Of a stretch of 28,165 nt of DNA, positions 8,421 through 16,293 are shown piece by piece. Position numbers and translations under genes: made by a program. Source of the stretch: JANMMJ01 sp964543235 (GTDB lineage Bacteria; Pseudomonadota; Alphaproteobacteria; Rhizobiales; Aestuariivirgaceae). The notes under the pieces were generated by a model. That model saw only the letters and a program-made list of their open reading frames with translations. It made no database searches and was not told the DNA's origin. The stretch lies in assembly GCA_964543235.1 (NCBI GenBank), contig CAZIXE010000043.1:1-28165 (forward strand), given 5' to 3'. Position 1 is the first letter of the stretch, and the number at the start of each line of letters is the position of its first letter.

Positions 8421-8526
8421 CAAGTTTACACTAGCGAGCAACGCCCGTTGACTCCCTACGGCACCCCCCGTACTCATTTTAGTCGATTTTTAACCAAACA
8501 GTTCGACTCGCACGGGGGTGTGATTC

Positions 8527-9723
8527 ATGCCGGATATTCTGGTCGTTGGGGCGCGGGGCATGCCCGGCGCCGAGGGTGGCGCTGAAAAGCACGCTGAAAA
8601 CGTCTTCCCGCAATTTGCCGCCGCCGGCTATGCCGTCACAGTGTTGGGCACCCGGGAGTTCATAAGAACGCCGGAGTACCAGGGAGTCAAACTGGTCGCG
8701 GTGCCGACCTTCAATATCGCCAACACCGAGAAGCTGGTCTATCACTTCCTGTGCTTCCTCTACGCGGCGTACAAGCGTCCCAGATTGGTTCATCTGCAAG
8801 GGCTGAACTCCGGCATCTTCCTGTTTCTATACAGGCTCTTCGGCATGAAGACGGTGATGCGTTACGGCTCTGCCGATTACGAGCACTCCAAATGGGGCCG
8901 GCTCGGACGTGCCGCGTTCAGGATGTGTGAGCGCCAGCTCAAGCTGGCGGACCACGTGATCGCCGTCTCCCGGAAGTACGAACGCGATCTCGCCAGCCGC
9001 TACGGCCTGCGCAATCTGACCGTGATACCCAATGGCACCGACGAGGTCGCGATCACCGATGCCGCTAGGGCATACTTTTCGCAGGTGGGACTTGAAGGCA
9101 AGCGCTACCTGCTCTCCGTTGGCCGCCTGACTGTCGACAAGCGCTATGTCGATATGCTGCGCGCCATGGAGCAACTCCGCGGTACCGGTATCGAACTTGT
9201 CCTCGTCGGCGGCCCGGATGGCACCGATCACCACAAGGAACTGCGCGCCAAGGCCGGGCCCAATGTGCGGTTTCTTGGCCGCCTTGACCGCGAACTGCTG
9301 CCGGTTCTCTATCGCCATTGTGCGGCCTACATCAGTGCCTCCGCGCATGAGGGCCTCTCCAATTCCATTCTGGAAGCGATTTCCTTCGGCAGCCCGCTGA
9401 TTGCCAGCGATATCGCCGCCAACCGCGAAATGCGCCTGAACGAAGCCTGTTACTTCCGTCAGGGCGACCCTGGCGCTCTGGCGGGCAAGATCGCCGAAGC
9501 TCTGGCCCAACCAGACAGGTTCATCGTCGACCGCAGCCGTTTTGCGGGCTGGCGCGAGGTCTTCGAGGCAACCGAGCGCGTCTATCATAGCGTCCTTGCC
9601 GACCTGCGGCCGCAGCCCGCGCGCGGCGCTGCCGCACCGGCCAGGGCTAACCAGACAGCACCGTCATTCAAGGTTACCATCGGGCCCGCGGCGCTTGGCG
9701 GCAGGCCAAAGAAGCTCGGTTAA
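8527..9723 (+). CDS. GT-B glycosyltransferase with DUF1972-type N-terminus (rhamnosyltransferase-like)
   Basis: A 398-aa cytoplasmic glycosyltransferase that adds a sugar to the growing lipid-linked repeat unit. The N-terminal domain begins ILVVGARGMPGAEGGAEKHAE (residues 4-24), a form of the GxRGIPxxxGGxE signature of DUF1972/rhamnosyltransferase-type enzymes. The C-terminal GT1 domain shows LSVGRLTVDK (196-205), LVGGPDG, FLGRLDRE and the nucleotide-binding EX7E motif with Glu275 and Glu283 (HEGLSNSILEA). The last 40 residues are Ala/Pro-rich and probably disordered. ATG 8527 is preceded by a GGGGG tract at suitable distance. It is the first gene of the rightward operon. Donor and acceptor are unknown; the rhamnosyltransferase label is by family only. 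Confidence 0.9.
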   Translation: MPDILVVGARGMPGAEGGAEKHAENVFPQFAAAGYAVTVLGTREFIRTPEYQGVKLVAVPTFNIANTEKLVYHFLCFLYAAYKRPRLVHLQGLNSGIFLFLYRLFGMKTVMRYGSADYEHSKWGRLGRAAFRMCERQLKLADHVIAVSRKYERDLASRYGLRNLTVIPNGTDEVAITDAARAYFSQVGLEGKRYLLSVGRLTVDKRYVDMLRAMEQLRGTGIELVLVGGPDGTDHHKELRAKAGPNVRFLGRLDRELLPVLYRHCAAYISASAHEGLSNSILEAISFGSPLIASDIAANREMRLNEACYFRQGDPGALAGKIAEALAQPDRFIVDRSRFAGWREVFEATERVYHSVLADLRPQPARGAAAPARANQTAPSFKVTIGPAALGGRPKKLG

Positions 9724-9833
9724 AAATGTAGGACCTGCGGAGCGCACTTTTTTCGCGGATCGGCGCCGCGTTGGTCCCGATCTTGCGAAGTGCCCCCTGC
9801 CCAATTCCGGAAAACCGCCCACAGACGCTGCGC

Positions 9834-11042
9834 ATGCACATCAGGCAGTTCATCATCCACACGCTTCGCCATGCCCCCTGGGCCGTGGTGGCATCGCTGT
9901 GCGCGGGCCTGTCGAACTACGTCATCATCATCCTGCTGTCGCAGTATTACGGGCTGACCGAAGGCGGCCAGTTCCGCCTGCTCATGTCGATTGTCGGCCT
10001 GCTCACCCTGTTCACCCTCGCTGAAGCCGACAAGGTGGCGATCCGTCACCTCGTCATGGGCAAGCCTGGCGTCATCCGGCCGCTCCTGGTCAGCCGCATG
10101 CAGTTCGCGCTTCTCGGCACGGCGGCCGGCCTCGTTACGGCCTGGGTGTTCTACGGGCGTGGCGAATCGATCTGGCTGGCCATTGCTGCAGCCTCGCTGC
10201 TGTTGCCCTTTGCCTACCCCACCGATCTCTACGCCCAGATCATCCAGGCCAAGAACAATTTCCGCAAGCTCGCGGCCTACAGCATGGTGAAATACGCGAT
10301 CCTCACCTCGCTGGCCTTTATTTCCAGCCTGTGGTCGATCGCCGTGCTCGCCTTCATCGTGATCTATTATGTCTGGCTCGCCGCCATCAATTCAGCCTAC
10401 CTCATGATGCAGAAGGAGGCTTACGAGCCGGCCAACGCCGAGGCGCGGCTCTATCGCAGGGAGAGCATCCAGCTCAGCTTCGCCGGTTTCTTCCCCCTCA
10501 TCCTCGAGCACGCCGACAAGCTTCTGGTATCTTACTTCCTGGGTCTGGAAAAACTCGCCCTATACACCATCGGCATTTCGACCGGCCGCCTGATCTCCAT
10601 CGTCATCAAACCGACCATGACCGTCTATTTCCCGGTGCTCGTGAAGGAGCGCTTCAGTCTGAGGCTGATGGTCACCCTCTTCGTGGTGCTGAGCGCCGCC
10701 GGCCTGATCGCCGCCTGGCCCCTCTACTACTATTTTGCCGAGGTTCTCGGCAGCGAATACGCGGAGGCCTATCCGCTGGCGGCGATCATCATTGCCGGCC
10801 TGGGCGTCTATTTCATCTCGGTGGTGGTCTACTATTCGTCTGTGTACTACAAGGACGCCAGGCTTAGCGTTCCGACCATGACGTCCGTCCTGTCAACGCT
10901 GATCACCTTGGTCTATCTCGTGTTTGTCCTGACTTTCGGAGGGGACTACGCCCTGGTCCTGAGTGCGGCGTCATACCCGCTTCGTGATCTGCTGACACTG
11001 GTCGTAACGGTCGTGTTGTCGAGGAGGGCGCGGACCGCATGA
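9834..11042 (+). CDS. Wzx-like oligosaccharide flippase (MOP superfamily)
   Basis: A polytopic inner-membrane protein (402 aa from this start; about 12 hydrophobic segments) expected to flip undecaprenyl-linked repeat units to the periplasm. The first helix holds SNYVIIILLSQYYGLTEGGQF; charged residues within membrane segments (EADK near residue 63, EHADKLLVSYFLG in the seventh helix region, where MOP proteins show a similar DxxxLSxFLG pattern) and the duplicated layout support a Wzx/RfbX assignment. It overlaps the next glycosyltransferase by four bases (ATGA), showing translational coupling. Start is uncertain: ATG 9834 begins just before the first helix; TTG 9771 is in frame but without a clear ribosome binding site. 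Confidence 0.82.
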   Translation: MHIRQFIIHTLRHAPWAVVASLCAGLSNYVIIILLSQYYGLTEGGQFRLLMSIVGLLTLFTLAEADKVAIRHLVMGKPGVIRPLLVSRMQFALLGTAAGLVTAWVFYGRGESIWLAIAAASLLLPFAYPTDLYAQIIQAKNNFRKLAAYSMVKYAILTSLAFISSLWSIAVLAFIVIYYVWLAAINSAYLMMQKEAYEPANAEARLYRRESIQLSFAGFFPLILEHADKLLVSYFLGLEKLALYTIGISTGRLISIVIKPTMTVYFPVLVKERFSLRLMVTLFVVLSAAGLIAAWPLYYYFAEVLGSEYAEAYPLAAIIIAGLGVYFISVVVYYSSVYYKDARLSVPTMTSVLSTLITLVYLVFVLTFGGDYALVLSAASYPLRDLLTLVVTVVLSRRARTA

Positions 11043-12241
11043 AACGCCTGGTTCTGTTTGCAGAACTCTACTCGACCTTCCAGAAGGAGAGGCGGCAGGG
11101 GTTGCTGTATCGCAACCTCGTCCAGTACATCAGGTTCATCGAGCGCAACGAGCTCCAGGAACTCTATGTCTTCACCTATGGCTCTCGCGACCGCGAGGAA
11201 CTCTTGAGGCTGCAGGAAGAGGGGACCCTGCCCCGCACATTCCATGTCCTGGGCCCGCCGGCCTGGCTCGATTCGAAACCTGGCCACATCCTCTATTCGC
11301 TGATCGGTCCCATAATGCACCGCAGCGCCCTGCGGCAAGCGGATGCCTATCGCACGCAGCAGGTGACCGGCTCCTGGACGGCACTGATTGCCAAGGCACT
11401 CTATCGCAAGCCGTTGCTGTTTCGCGTCGGCTATCCGCTGTCGGTCAGATTCAGGACCGAGGGCAAGCGGCTCAATTACGCCCTGGCCCGCCTGGTCGAG
11501 CTTCTGTCGGTTCGCTTCGCCGACCACGTGGCCGTGGCCTCGATGACCATGCGTGACTATTACGGGGCCCTAGGCGACAAAAACAACGTGACATGGGTTC
11601 CGAACTTCGTGGACGTGTCGCGGGCGACTCTGAAATCGGCCTATGACCGCCGCGATCCCGTGCTCTTCGTGGGCCGGCTCCACAAGGTGAAGAACATCGA
11701 GAACATCATCCGGGCCTGCGCCCGGCTGAATGTCGCGCTGCATCTTTATCACGGTCCCGGCGATCTCCGCGATTACTTGCAGAAAGTGGCTGACGAGGTG
11801 GGCGCCACCATCGTGTTCAGAGGCACGGTGCCCAACGAGGAGCTGTTCCGGCGCCATCACGAACATTCGATCTTCATTCTCTGCTCGACGCGCGAGGGCA
11901 TGCCCAAGGCCATGATCGAAGCCATGGCGTCGGGATTGATTTGCGTTGCAACGCCGACCGACGGCGCCTCGGAACTGATTGTGCACGGCAAGACGGGCTA
12001 TTTGACGAGCGGCTATGACGCCGATGCCATCGAAGCCACCCTGGCGCAGGCCCTGCGCGAGATGAATCCGGAAATCGGCCGCCAGGCCCGCGAATTCGTC
12101 GTCGCGAATCTTTCACTCGACCGTGCCGTCGAGGTCGAACTCGGTCTGTTCAGGCGCATCATAGCCCGCCACCACCGCCAGCCCGGCATCGCCGATGCTG
12201 CGGCACCGGAAAACACCACCGACACGCACCCCCTCAAGTGA
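11039..12241 (+). CDS. GT-B family glycosyltransferase (GT4-like)
   Basis: A 400-aa cytoplasmic glycosyltransferase of the polysaccharide pathway. The first half is the acceptor domain (RLVLFAEL...FTYGS...). The second half shows a GT1 donor domain: VTWVPNFVD (184-192), PVLFVGRLHKVKNIENII (207-224), VFRGTVPNEELF (259-270) and the EX7E motif with Glu286 and Glu294 (STREGMPKAMIEAMASG), followed by GASELIVHGKTGYL. The C-terminal 25 residues are low-complexity. Start ATG overlaps the flippase stop by four bases and its own stop overlaps the GTG of the ATP-grasp gene, so these three genes form one translationally coupled unit. The sugar transferred is unknown. Confidence 0.9.
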   Translation: MKRLVLFAELYSTFQKERRQGLLYRNLVQYIRFIERNELQELYVFTYGSRDREELLRLQEEGTLPRTFHVLGPPAWLDSKPGHILYSLIGPIMHRSALRQADAYRTQQVTGSWTALIAKALYRKPLLFRVGYPLSVRFRTEGKRLNYALARLVELLSVRFADHVAVASMTMRDYYGALGDKNNVTWVPNFVDVSRATLKSAYDRRDPVLFVGRLHKVKNIENIIRACARLNVALHLYHGPGDLRDYLQKVADEVGATIVFRGTVPNEELFRRHHEHSIFILCSTREGMPKAMIEAMASGLICVATPTDGASELIVHGKTGYLTSGYDADAIEATLAQALREMNPEIGRQAREFVVANLSLDRAVEVELGLFRRIIARHHRQPGIADAAAPENTTDTHPLK

Positions 12242-13587
12242 AGGCCCATCCGTGCGACCGACCCATCAGCCTTCAATCCCGGCCCCAGGTCCAGCGGCGA
12301 TCCGCATTCCCGCCCTTCCTCTCCTGCCGCCTCATGGCGGCCGGCCGCAGCCGTGATCGCATGCTGAAGGTATTGGACCAGGAAAGCGCGGCGCTGGGCC
12401 CGGGCCTGCATCCGGGCAGGAGGGTGGGCGTCGCATTCGACCCGTCCACGCCCGTCATGCTGCTCGGCGGGCGCGAGAATGCTCTTGCCGTGACCCGTAA
12501 CCTCGGACGGCTCGGCGTCAGGGTCAGAGTCAGCAATGCACCGGGATCATGGGCGATGGATTCGCGATTCTGCGCGGAGTCCCTTGTCATGCCGGCGGAC
12601 AGGCCGGCGGCGGAGCACTGGCGCGAGTTGCTGCTGGGTCCCGCCAGTTCGCGCTTTCATGGCCAGGTGGTCTTTGCCTGCAATGACCCCGCCCTCGAAT
12701 TCGTGGCCGTCCACCGCGACGAACTCCGCACCCGCTACCGCATTGTCGACAGCGATCCCGCCCTGCAGCTGGCCCTTCTCGACAAGCAGAAGACGATCGA
12801 CCTCGCCCGCCGGGCCGGTGTTCCGGCCCCTAACTATTGGAGCATAGCGCGGCTGGAAGATGCCGGGCGGCTGCGCGGCAAGTTGCAGTTTCCTGTCATG
12901 GTGAAGCCGATCAACACCCACGCCTTCGCAAAGGCCTTCGGCCGCAAGCTGTTCATCATTGAGCGCGGTTTCGACGAGTTGCAGGACAAGGTCCGGCTGG
13001 CCATCGGCCACGGCATGGATGTGATGGTCGCCGAGATGATTCCCGGGCCTGACAGCCTCCTGGTCAGCTACAATACATTCATCGACAGCGACGGCCGCAC
13101 CCGCTTCGAATTCACCAAGCGCGTGTTCCGCCGCTACCCCAAGAACCGCGGCAGCGCCTGCTACCACATTACCGAGTGGATACCCGACGTCGCCGAGATG
13201 GGCCGTCGCTTCTTCGCAGGCATCGGGTTTCGCGGCATCGGCAACGTCGAGTTCAAGCGTGACCCGCGTGACGGCAAGCTGAAGGTCATCGAGTCGAATG
13301 CGCGCTTTGTTGCGACCCACGAACTGTTCGTTCGCGCCGGAGCGCCCAGCGATCTTCTCGTCTATTGCTATCTGACGGATCAGCCTGTGCCGGTCTTCGA
13401 GCAGTACAAGCAGTTTCTGCGCATGTGGTATCCCGGCCGCGATTATCGTTCCTTCCGCGAGTTGCACGCCCTTGGCGAACTGAGTTTCCGGGAATGGCTC
13501 GCGAGCCTGATGCACCGCCAGGTACTTCCGGTCTTCAGCCTGTCGGACCCGCTGCCCGGCATCAATTTCCTGCGAAGGCGCCTCTAG
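12238..13587 (+). CDS. ATP-grasp carboxylate-amine/thiol ligase-like protein
   Basis: A 449-aa ATP-grasp protein. After a variable N-terminus come a pre-ATP-grasp Rossmann-like domain (VMLLGGRENALAVTRNLGRLG, 73-93) and the ATP-grasp fold: FPVMVKP with the nucleotide-binding Lys223, hinge residues AEMIPGPD (265-272), and the metal-binding strand GNVEFKRDP...KVIESNAR with Glu352 and Asn354. These enzymes activate a carboxylate as acyl phosphate and couple it to an amine. In a locus with a uronic-acid-forming dehydrogenase, amide decoration of a sugar carboxylate is an attractive inference, but the substrate is unproven. GTG 12238 overlaps the upstream stop, favouring coupling; ATG 12334 or 12361 would remove an Arg/Pro-rich leader and is equally compatible with the domain. 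Confidence 0.8.
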   Translation: MKAHPCDRPISLQSRPQVQRRSAFPPFLSCRLMAAGRSRDRMLKVLDQESAALGPGLHPGRRVGVAFDPSTPVMLLGGRENALAVTRNLGRLGVRVRVSNAPGSWAMDSRFCAESLVMPADRPAAEHWRELLLGPASSRFHGQVVFACNDPALEFVAVHRDELRTRYRIVDSDPALQLALLDKQKTIDLARRAGVPAPNYWSIARLEDAGRLRGKLQFPVMVKPINTHAFAKAFGRKLFIIERGFDELQDKVRLAIGHGMDVMVAEMIPGPDSLLVSYNTFIDSDGRTRFEFTKRVFRRYPKNRGSACYHITEWIPDVAEMGRRFFAGIGFRGIGNVEFKRDPRDGKLKVIESNARFVATHELFVRAGAPSDLLVYCYLTDQPVPVFEQYKQFLRMWYPGRDYRSFRELHALGELSFREWLASLMHRQVLPVFSLSDPLPGINFLRRRL

Positions 13588-13639
13588 TCCGGTGTCGTTA
13601 ACCCCTCGAGCGTAAACTCTTCCGGTAACCCTGGCGCCC

Positions 13640-15316
13640 ATGAAAAAGTATCGCGTTGGCATTCTCATGAGCAGTCTCTCCTGCACGAAATATGTGCGTG
13701 AGACGGTTGACACCTTGGCCAATGATCCCGCCATCGACCTTTTTCTCATTCTCGAAAATGGCAATGCCAACGGCGATTCGCACACCAGGTTCAGGTACAA
13801 GCTGCGCCGCGCCGGGTTTCTTCGTTCCATAAGCCTGCTCGCCTTCGGCGCCTATCGCAGCCTCGAAGTCCGCTTCATGTCGCTTTACAGCAAGTCGGTT
13901 CGCGACCATTTCCGCAAGGAAGCGATCGCAACGGACCGGTTTGCCGGCCGCATCGACGTCCACCCGGAACTGTCGGAGACCGGGCTCTTCTGCAGCTATG
14001 GCGAGGGCGACATCAGGAAGATCAAGGAGGCCGGACTTGACATCATCGTCCGCGGCAACACCGGCAGCATCTATCGCGGCGATGTACTGAGAGCCGCGCG
14101 CCTCGGCATCATCTCTTTCCATCATGGTGACAACCGCTGGAACCGCGGCGCCGCTTCCGCCTTCTGGTGCGTCTACTGGCGCAGGCCCGCCACCGGCTTC
14201 ATCATTCAGATCCTGAACGAGGAACTCGACGGCGGTACCGTGCTCTACCGCGGCGAAATCGTGACCAAGCGCGTCTACACGCGAAATCTCGTGAACCTCT
14301 ACCGGGAAAGCAATCCGTTCCTCGCCTATGTCACCAAGGCCTATCTCGAAGGCGATCCTCTCATCAGGCCGGAGGCCAGGATTCCCTATGGCGGTATGAT
14401 CTACAGCTACCCGAACCTGTGGCAGACATTCGTCTACGTCATGCGGACCGGCGCCCTGTTTGCGCAATTGGTCGTGGAGCGGAAGCTGCTGCGCCGCGAC
14501 TTGCGCTGGGGCGTTGCATACACCCGCAGACACTGGACGGAAGCGGTCCTGGCCAGGGGCAAGCGCATCGCCAATCCCCCGCATCGCTTCCTTGCCGACC
14601 CCTTCGTGGTCGCGCGCGATGGCCGCCACTACATCTTCGCCGAAGATTATGACGAGCGCCGCGGTCTCGGCGCCATCTCATGCATCGTCGTCGAGCCCGA
14701 TGACAGCTACCGGATCATCGACAATATCCTGATGGAGCCGTTTCACCTCTCTTTCCCGCTTGTGTTTGAAGAGGGAGGTGAAACCTACATGATTCCCGAA
14801 ACCGCCGAGTGTAACGCGATCCGGCTCTACCGTTGCGTGGAGTTTCCCCACAAATGGGAGCTCGACATGGAACTCGTGCAAGGCGTTTCGGCGACTGACA
14901 CTATGCCGGTGCAGCGCGACGGCAAATGGTTCCTGCTCACCAACATCAGCCAGTTTCACACCCCCGACCACCTTTCCCAGCTCCACATTCTCTGGGCGGA
15001 CAAGCTGCGTACGACCGAGTGGAAACGGCTGTCGAGCCTGCCGATCGTCAACACGCCGTCCATCGGCCGCAATGCCGGATTCCTGCTCGATGCCGACGGC
15101 GGCTACTACCGGGTCCGCCAGCGCCAGGCCTTCAACCTTTATGGCGCGGGTTTCTCCATCGCCAGGGTCACGCGTCTCGACACCGAAGGTTTTGCAGAAG
15201 AGACCTATGCCGAGATCGAGCCCAATTTCTTCCCGGGCCTTAAGGGTACGCACCACATGCACGGCACCGGCGATTTCACCGTCTATGATTTCCTGAAGTC
15301 CGAGCGCTACGATTGA
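13640..15316 (+). CDS. Fusion: formyltransferase-like domain plus GINT1-like beta-propeller domain
   Basis: A 558-aa two-domain protein ending the operon. Residues about 1-250 resemble the formyltransferase (Fmt/ArnA/sugar N-formyltransferase) fold: AGLDIIVRGNTGSIYRGDVL precedes LGIISFHHGDNRWNRGAAS and GFIIQILNEELDGGTVL. Aligned to methionyl-tRNA formyltransferase, His161 and Asp197 sit exactly 36 residues apart as in the catalytic pair, but the catalytic Asn position is Ser159. Residues about 300-558 match the glucosamine inositolphosphorylceramide transferase 1 N-terminal family: HRFLADPFVVARDGRHYIFAEDYD, FHLSFPLVFEEGGETYMIPE and FPHKWELDMELV, a five-bladed propeller related to GH43/GH32 folds. 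The protein probably modifies or transfers an amino sugar of the repeat unit; neither activity is proven. The start ATG has no strong ribosome binding site and lies 52 bp after the ATP-grasp gene. Confidence 0.8.
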   Translation: MKKYRVGILMSSLSCTKYVRETVDTLANDPAIDLFLILENGNANGDSHTRFRYKLRRAGFLRSISLLAFGAYRSLEVRFMSLYSKSVRDHFRKEAIATDRFAGRIDVHPELSETGLFCSYGEGDIRKIKEAGLDIIVRGNTGSIYRGDVLRAARLGIISFHHGDNRWNRGAASAFWCVYWRRPATGFIIQILNEELDGGTVLYRGEIVTKRVYTRNLVNLYRESNPFLAYVTKAYLEGDPLIRPEARIPYGGMIYSYPNLWQTFVYVMRTGALFAQLVVERKLLRRDLRWGVAYTRRHWTEAVLARGKRIANPPHRFLADPFVVARDGRHYIFAEDYDERRGLGAISCIVVEPDDSYRIIDNILMEPFHLSFPLVFEEGGETYMIPETAECNAIRLYRCVEFPHKWELDMELVQGVSATDTMPVQRDGKWFLLTNISQFHTPDHLSQLHILWADKLRTTEWKRLSSLPIVNTPSIGRNAGFLLDADGGYYRVRQRQAFNLYGAGFSIARVTRLDTEGFAEETYAEIEPNFFPGLKGTHHMHGTGDFTVYDFLKSERYD

Positions 15317-15328
15317 TTCATGCGAAGT

Positions 15329-15354
15329 CGGGGGGTCCCCCGAGAGACCCCCCG
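15329..15354. terminator. GC-rich hairpin closing the polysaccharide operon
   Basis: The arms CGGGGGGTC (15329-15337) and GACCCCCCG (15346-15354) pair perfectly around an 8-nt loop, starting 12 bases after the stop codon of the formyltransferase fusion. There is no T-tract after it, so it may act as a Rho-independent-like pause, an mRNA 3'-end stabiliser, or a barrier between the two convergent operons. The rest of the gap (15355-15529) shows a GGGCAAAACCC mini-hairpin and AT-rich sequence but no gene. Confidence 0.6.
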
Positions 15355-15529
15355 CTTGCAATTGGCGCCGGGTACGCAATACTTGATCCCGGTGCAGTCC
15401 CCCGGAGGGCAAAACCCTGGAGGCATGCCCGCACTGTCGCCGATCTGGGTTTCCAAACCGTTGAAATTGAACGATTTAAGAGCGGATTTGTGTTAAGAAA
15501 CTATTGTTCGGTTGTGTACAAATCGAACC

Positions 15530-16243
15530 TTAAGCCGCATCCTGCATGGCGCGCGCGCCGTTCCGGGCCCAATGGCGGAGGAAGCGCCGCAGCCAGTCCC
15601 TCACCGGTCCGTCATGCAGCAACTGGTCGGCAAGATGCTCGTGGCCCTGTTTCGCCCCCTTGAGCACGAAACGGTGGGCGCCTGAAACCGTCCAGCGATG
15701 CATGGTGAGCCGCGTGACTTCGGGATGGAATTGCAGGCCATAGGCGTGATCGCCGTAGCAGAACGCCTGGTTTTCGAATGTTTCCCCGGCCGCAAGCTGC
15801 TTGCAGCCGGCGGGCAGGGTGAAGCCTTCGCGATGCCAGTGATAGACGACGTCCGGCCAGGGCCCGAAGGGCAGGCCGTTCTGCAACCCTTTCAATGGAT
15901 AGTAGCCGATTTCGACGAGCCCGTCGGGATGCGGCCCCACGTCACCGCCGAGATGCTTGGACAGCATCTGGGCGCCCAGGCAGATACCCAGAAACGGCTT
16001 GCCGGCCCTGAGCGGCACGCCGATCCAGTCGATCTCGCGGCTGATGTAATCGTCGCTGTCATTGGCACTCATCGGCCCGCCGAAAATCACCGCCCCGGCA
16101 TGTGCGTCCATGCTGGCCGGCAGGTCTTCGCCCAGGCACGGCCGGCGGATGTCCAGTTGATATCCCATCTCGCGCAGCATATGCCCGACCCGGCCCGCGG
16201 TTGAGGTTTCGGAATGCAGGACAATGAGCATCTTGGCAGTCAT
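15530..16243 (-). CDS. Class-I glutamine amidotransferase-like protein (GMP synthase GATase-like)
   Basis: A 237-aa stand-alone GATase1 domain. The catalytic triad is visible: Cys88 in the nucleophile elbow PFLGICLGAQ, and His173/Glu175 in YGLQFHPEV. IFGGPMSAND (53-62) is typical of the YP-type GMP-synthase-like amidotransferase or gamma-glutamyl hydrolase-like subgroup (COG0518). It could supply ammonia to a partner synthetase or hydrolyse a glutamyl bond; no substrate can be given. It is the last gene of the leftward kps operon, 50 bp after the dehydrogenase. ATG 16243 is chosen; an ATG at 16258 (adding five residues) follows GAGG too closely for optimal spacing. The next genes toward the left are convergent, so its message should end in the gap before 15329. 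Confidence 0.85.
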   Translation of the reverse strand: MTAKMLIVLHSETSTAGRVGHMLREMGYQLDIRRPCLGEDLPASMDAHAGAVIFGGPMSANDSDDYISREIDWIGVPLRAGKPFLGICLGAQMLSKHLGGDVGPHPDGLVEIGYYPLKGLQNGLPFGPWPDVVYHWHREGFTLPAGCKQLAAGETFENQAFCYGDHAYGLQFHPEVTRLTMHRWTVSGAHRFVLKGAKQGHEHLADQLLHDGPVRDWLRRFLRHWARNGARAMQDAA

Positions 16244-16293
16244 GGCGGGAACGCACATTACCTCGCAAAACTTGCCACCGCGTTGCGATTCTC

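Larger units (their letters stand above)
8178..8526. promoter_or_regulatory. Divergent AT-rich control region of the polysaccharide locus
   Basis: This 349-bp gap separates the leftward sugar transferase from the rightward glycosyltransferase operon and is clearly more AT-rich than its surroundings. It contains several inverted repeats: CCGTTT-N5-AAACGG (8291-8307), ATTAAC-T-GTTAAT (8326-8338) and a 9-bp perfect pair TGGCACAGT/ACTGTGCCA (8357-8365 and 8412-8420). A possible -35 TTGACT (8447-8452) faces right, but its -10 partner 17 bases later (TACTCA) is poor. The region very likely holds both promoters and binding sites for a regulator; which regulator cannot be told. Confidence 0.6.

Noticed and set aside
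15313..15663. A 116-codon plus-strand frame after the polysaccharide operon
   Set aside because: It begins inside the stop region of the fusion gene, runs through the hairpin and into the antisense of the amidotransferase gene. It has no ribosome binding site or domain pattern.
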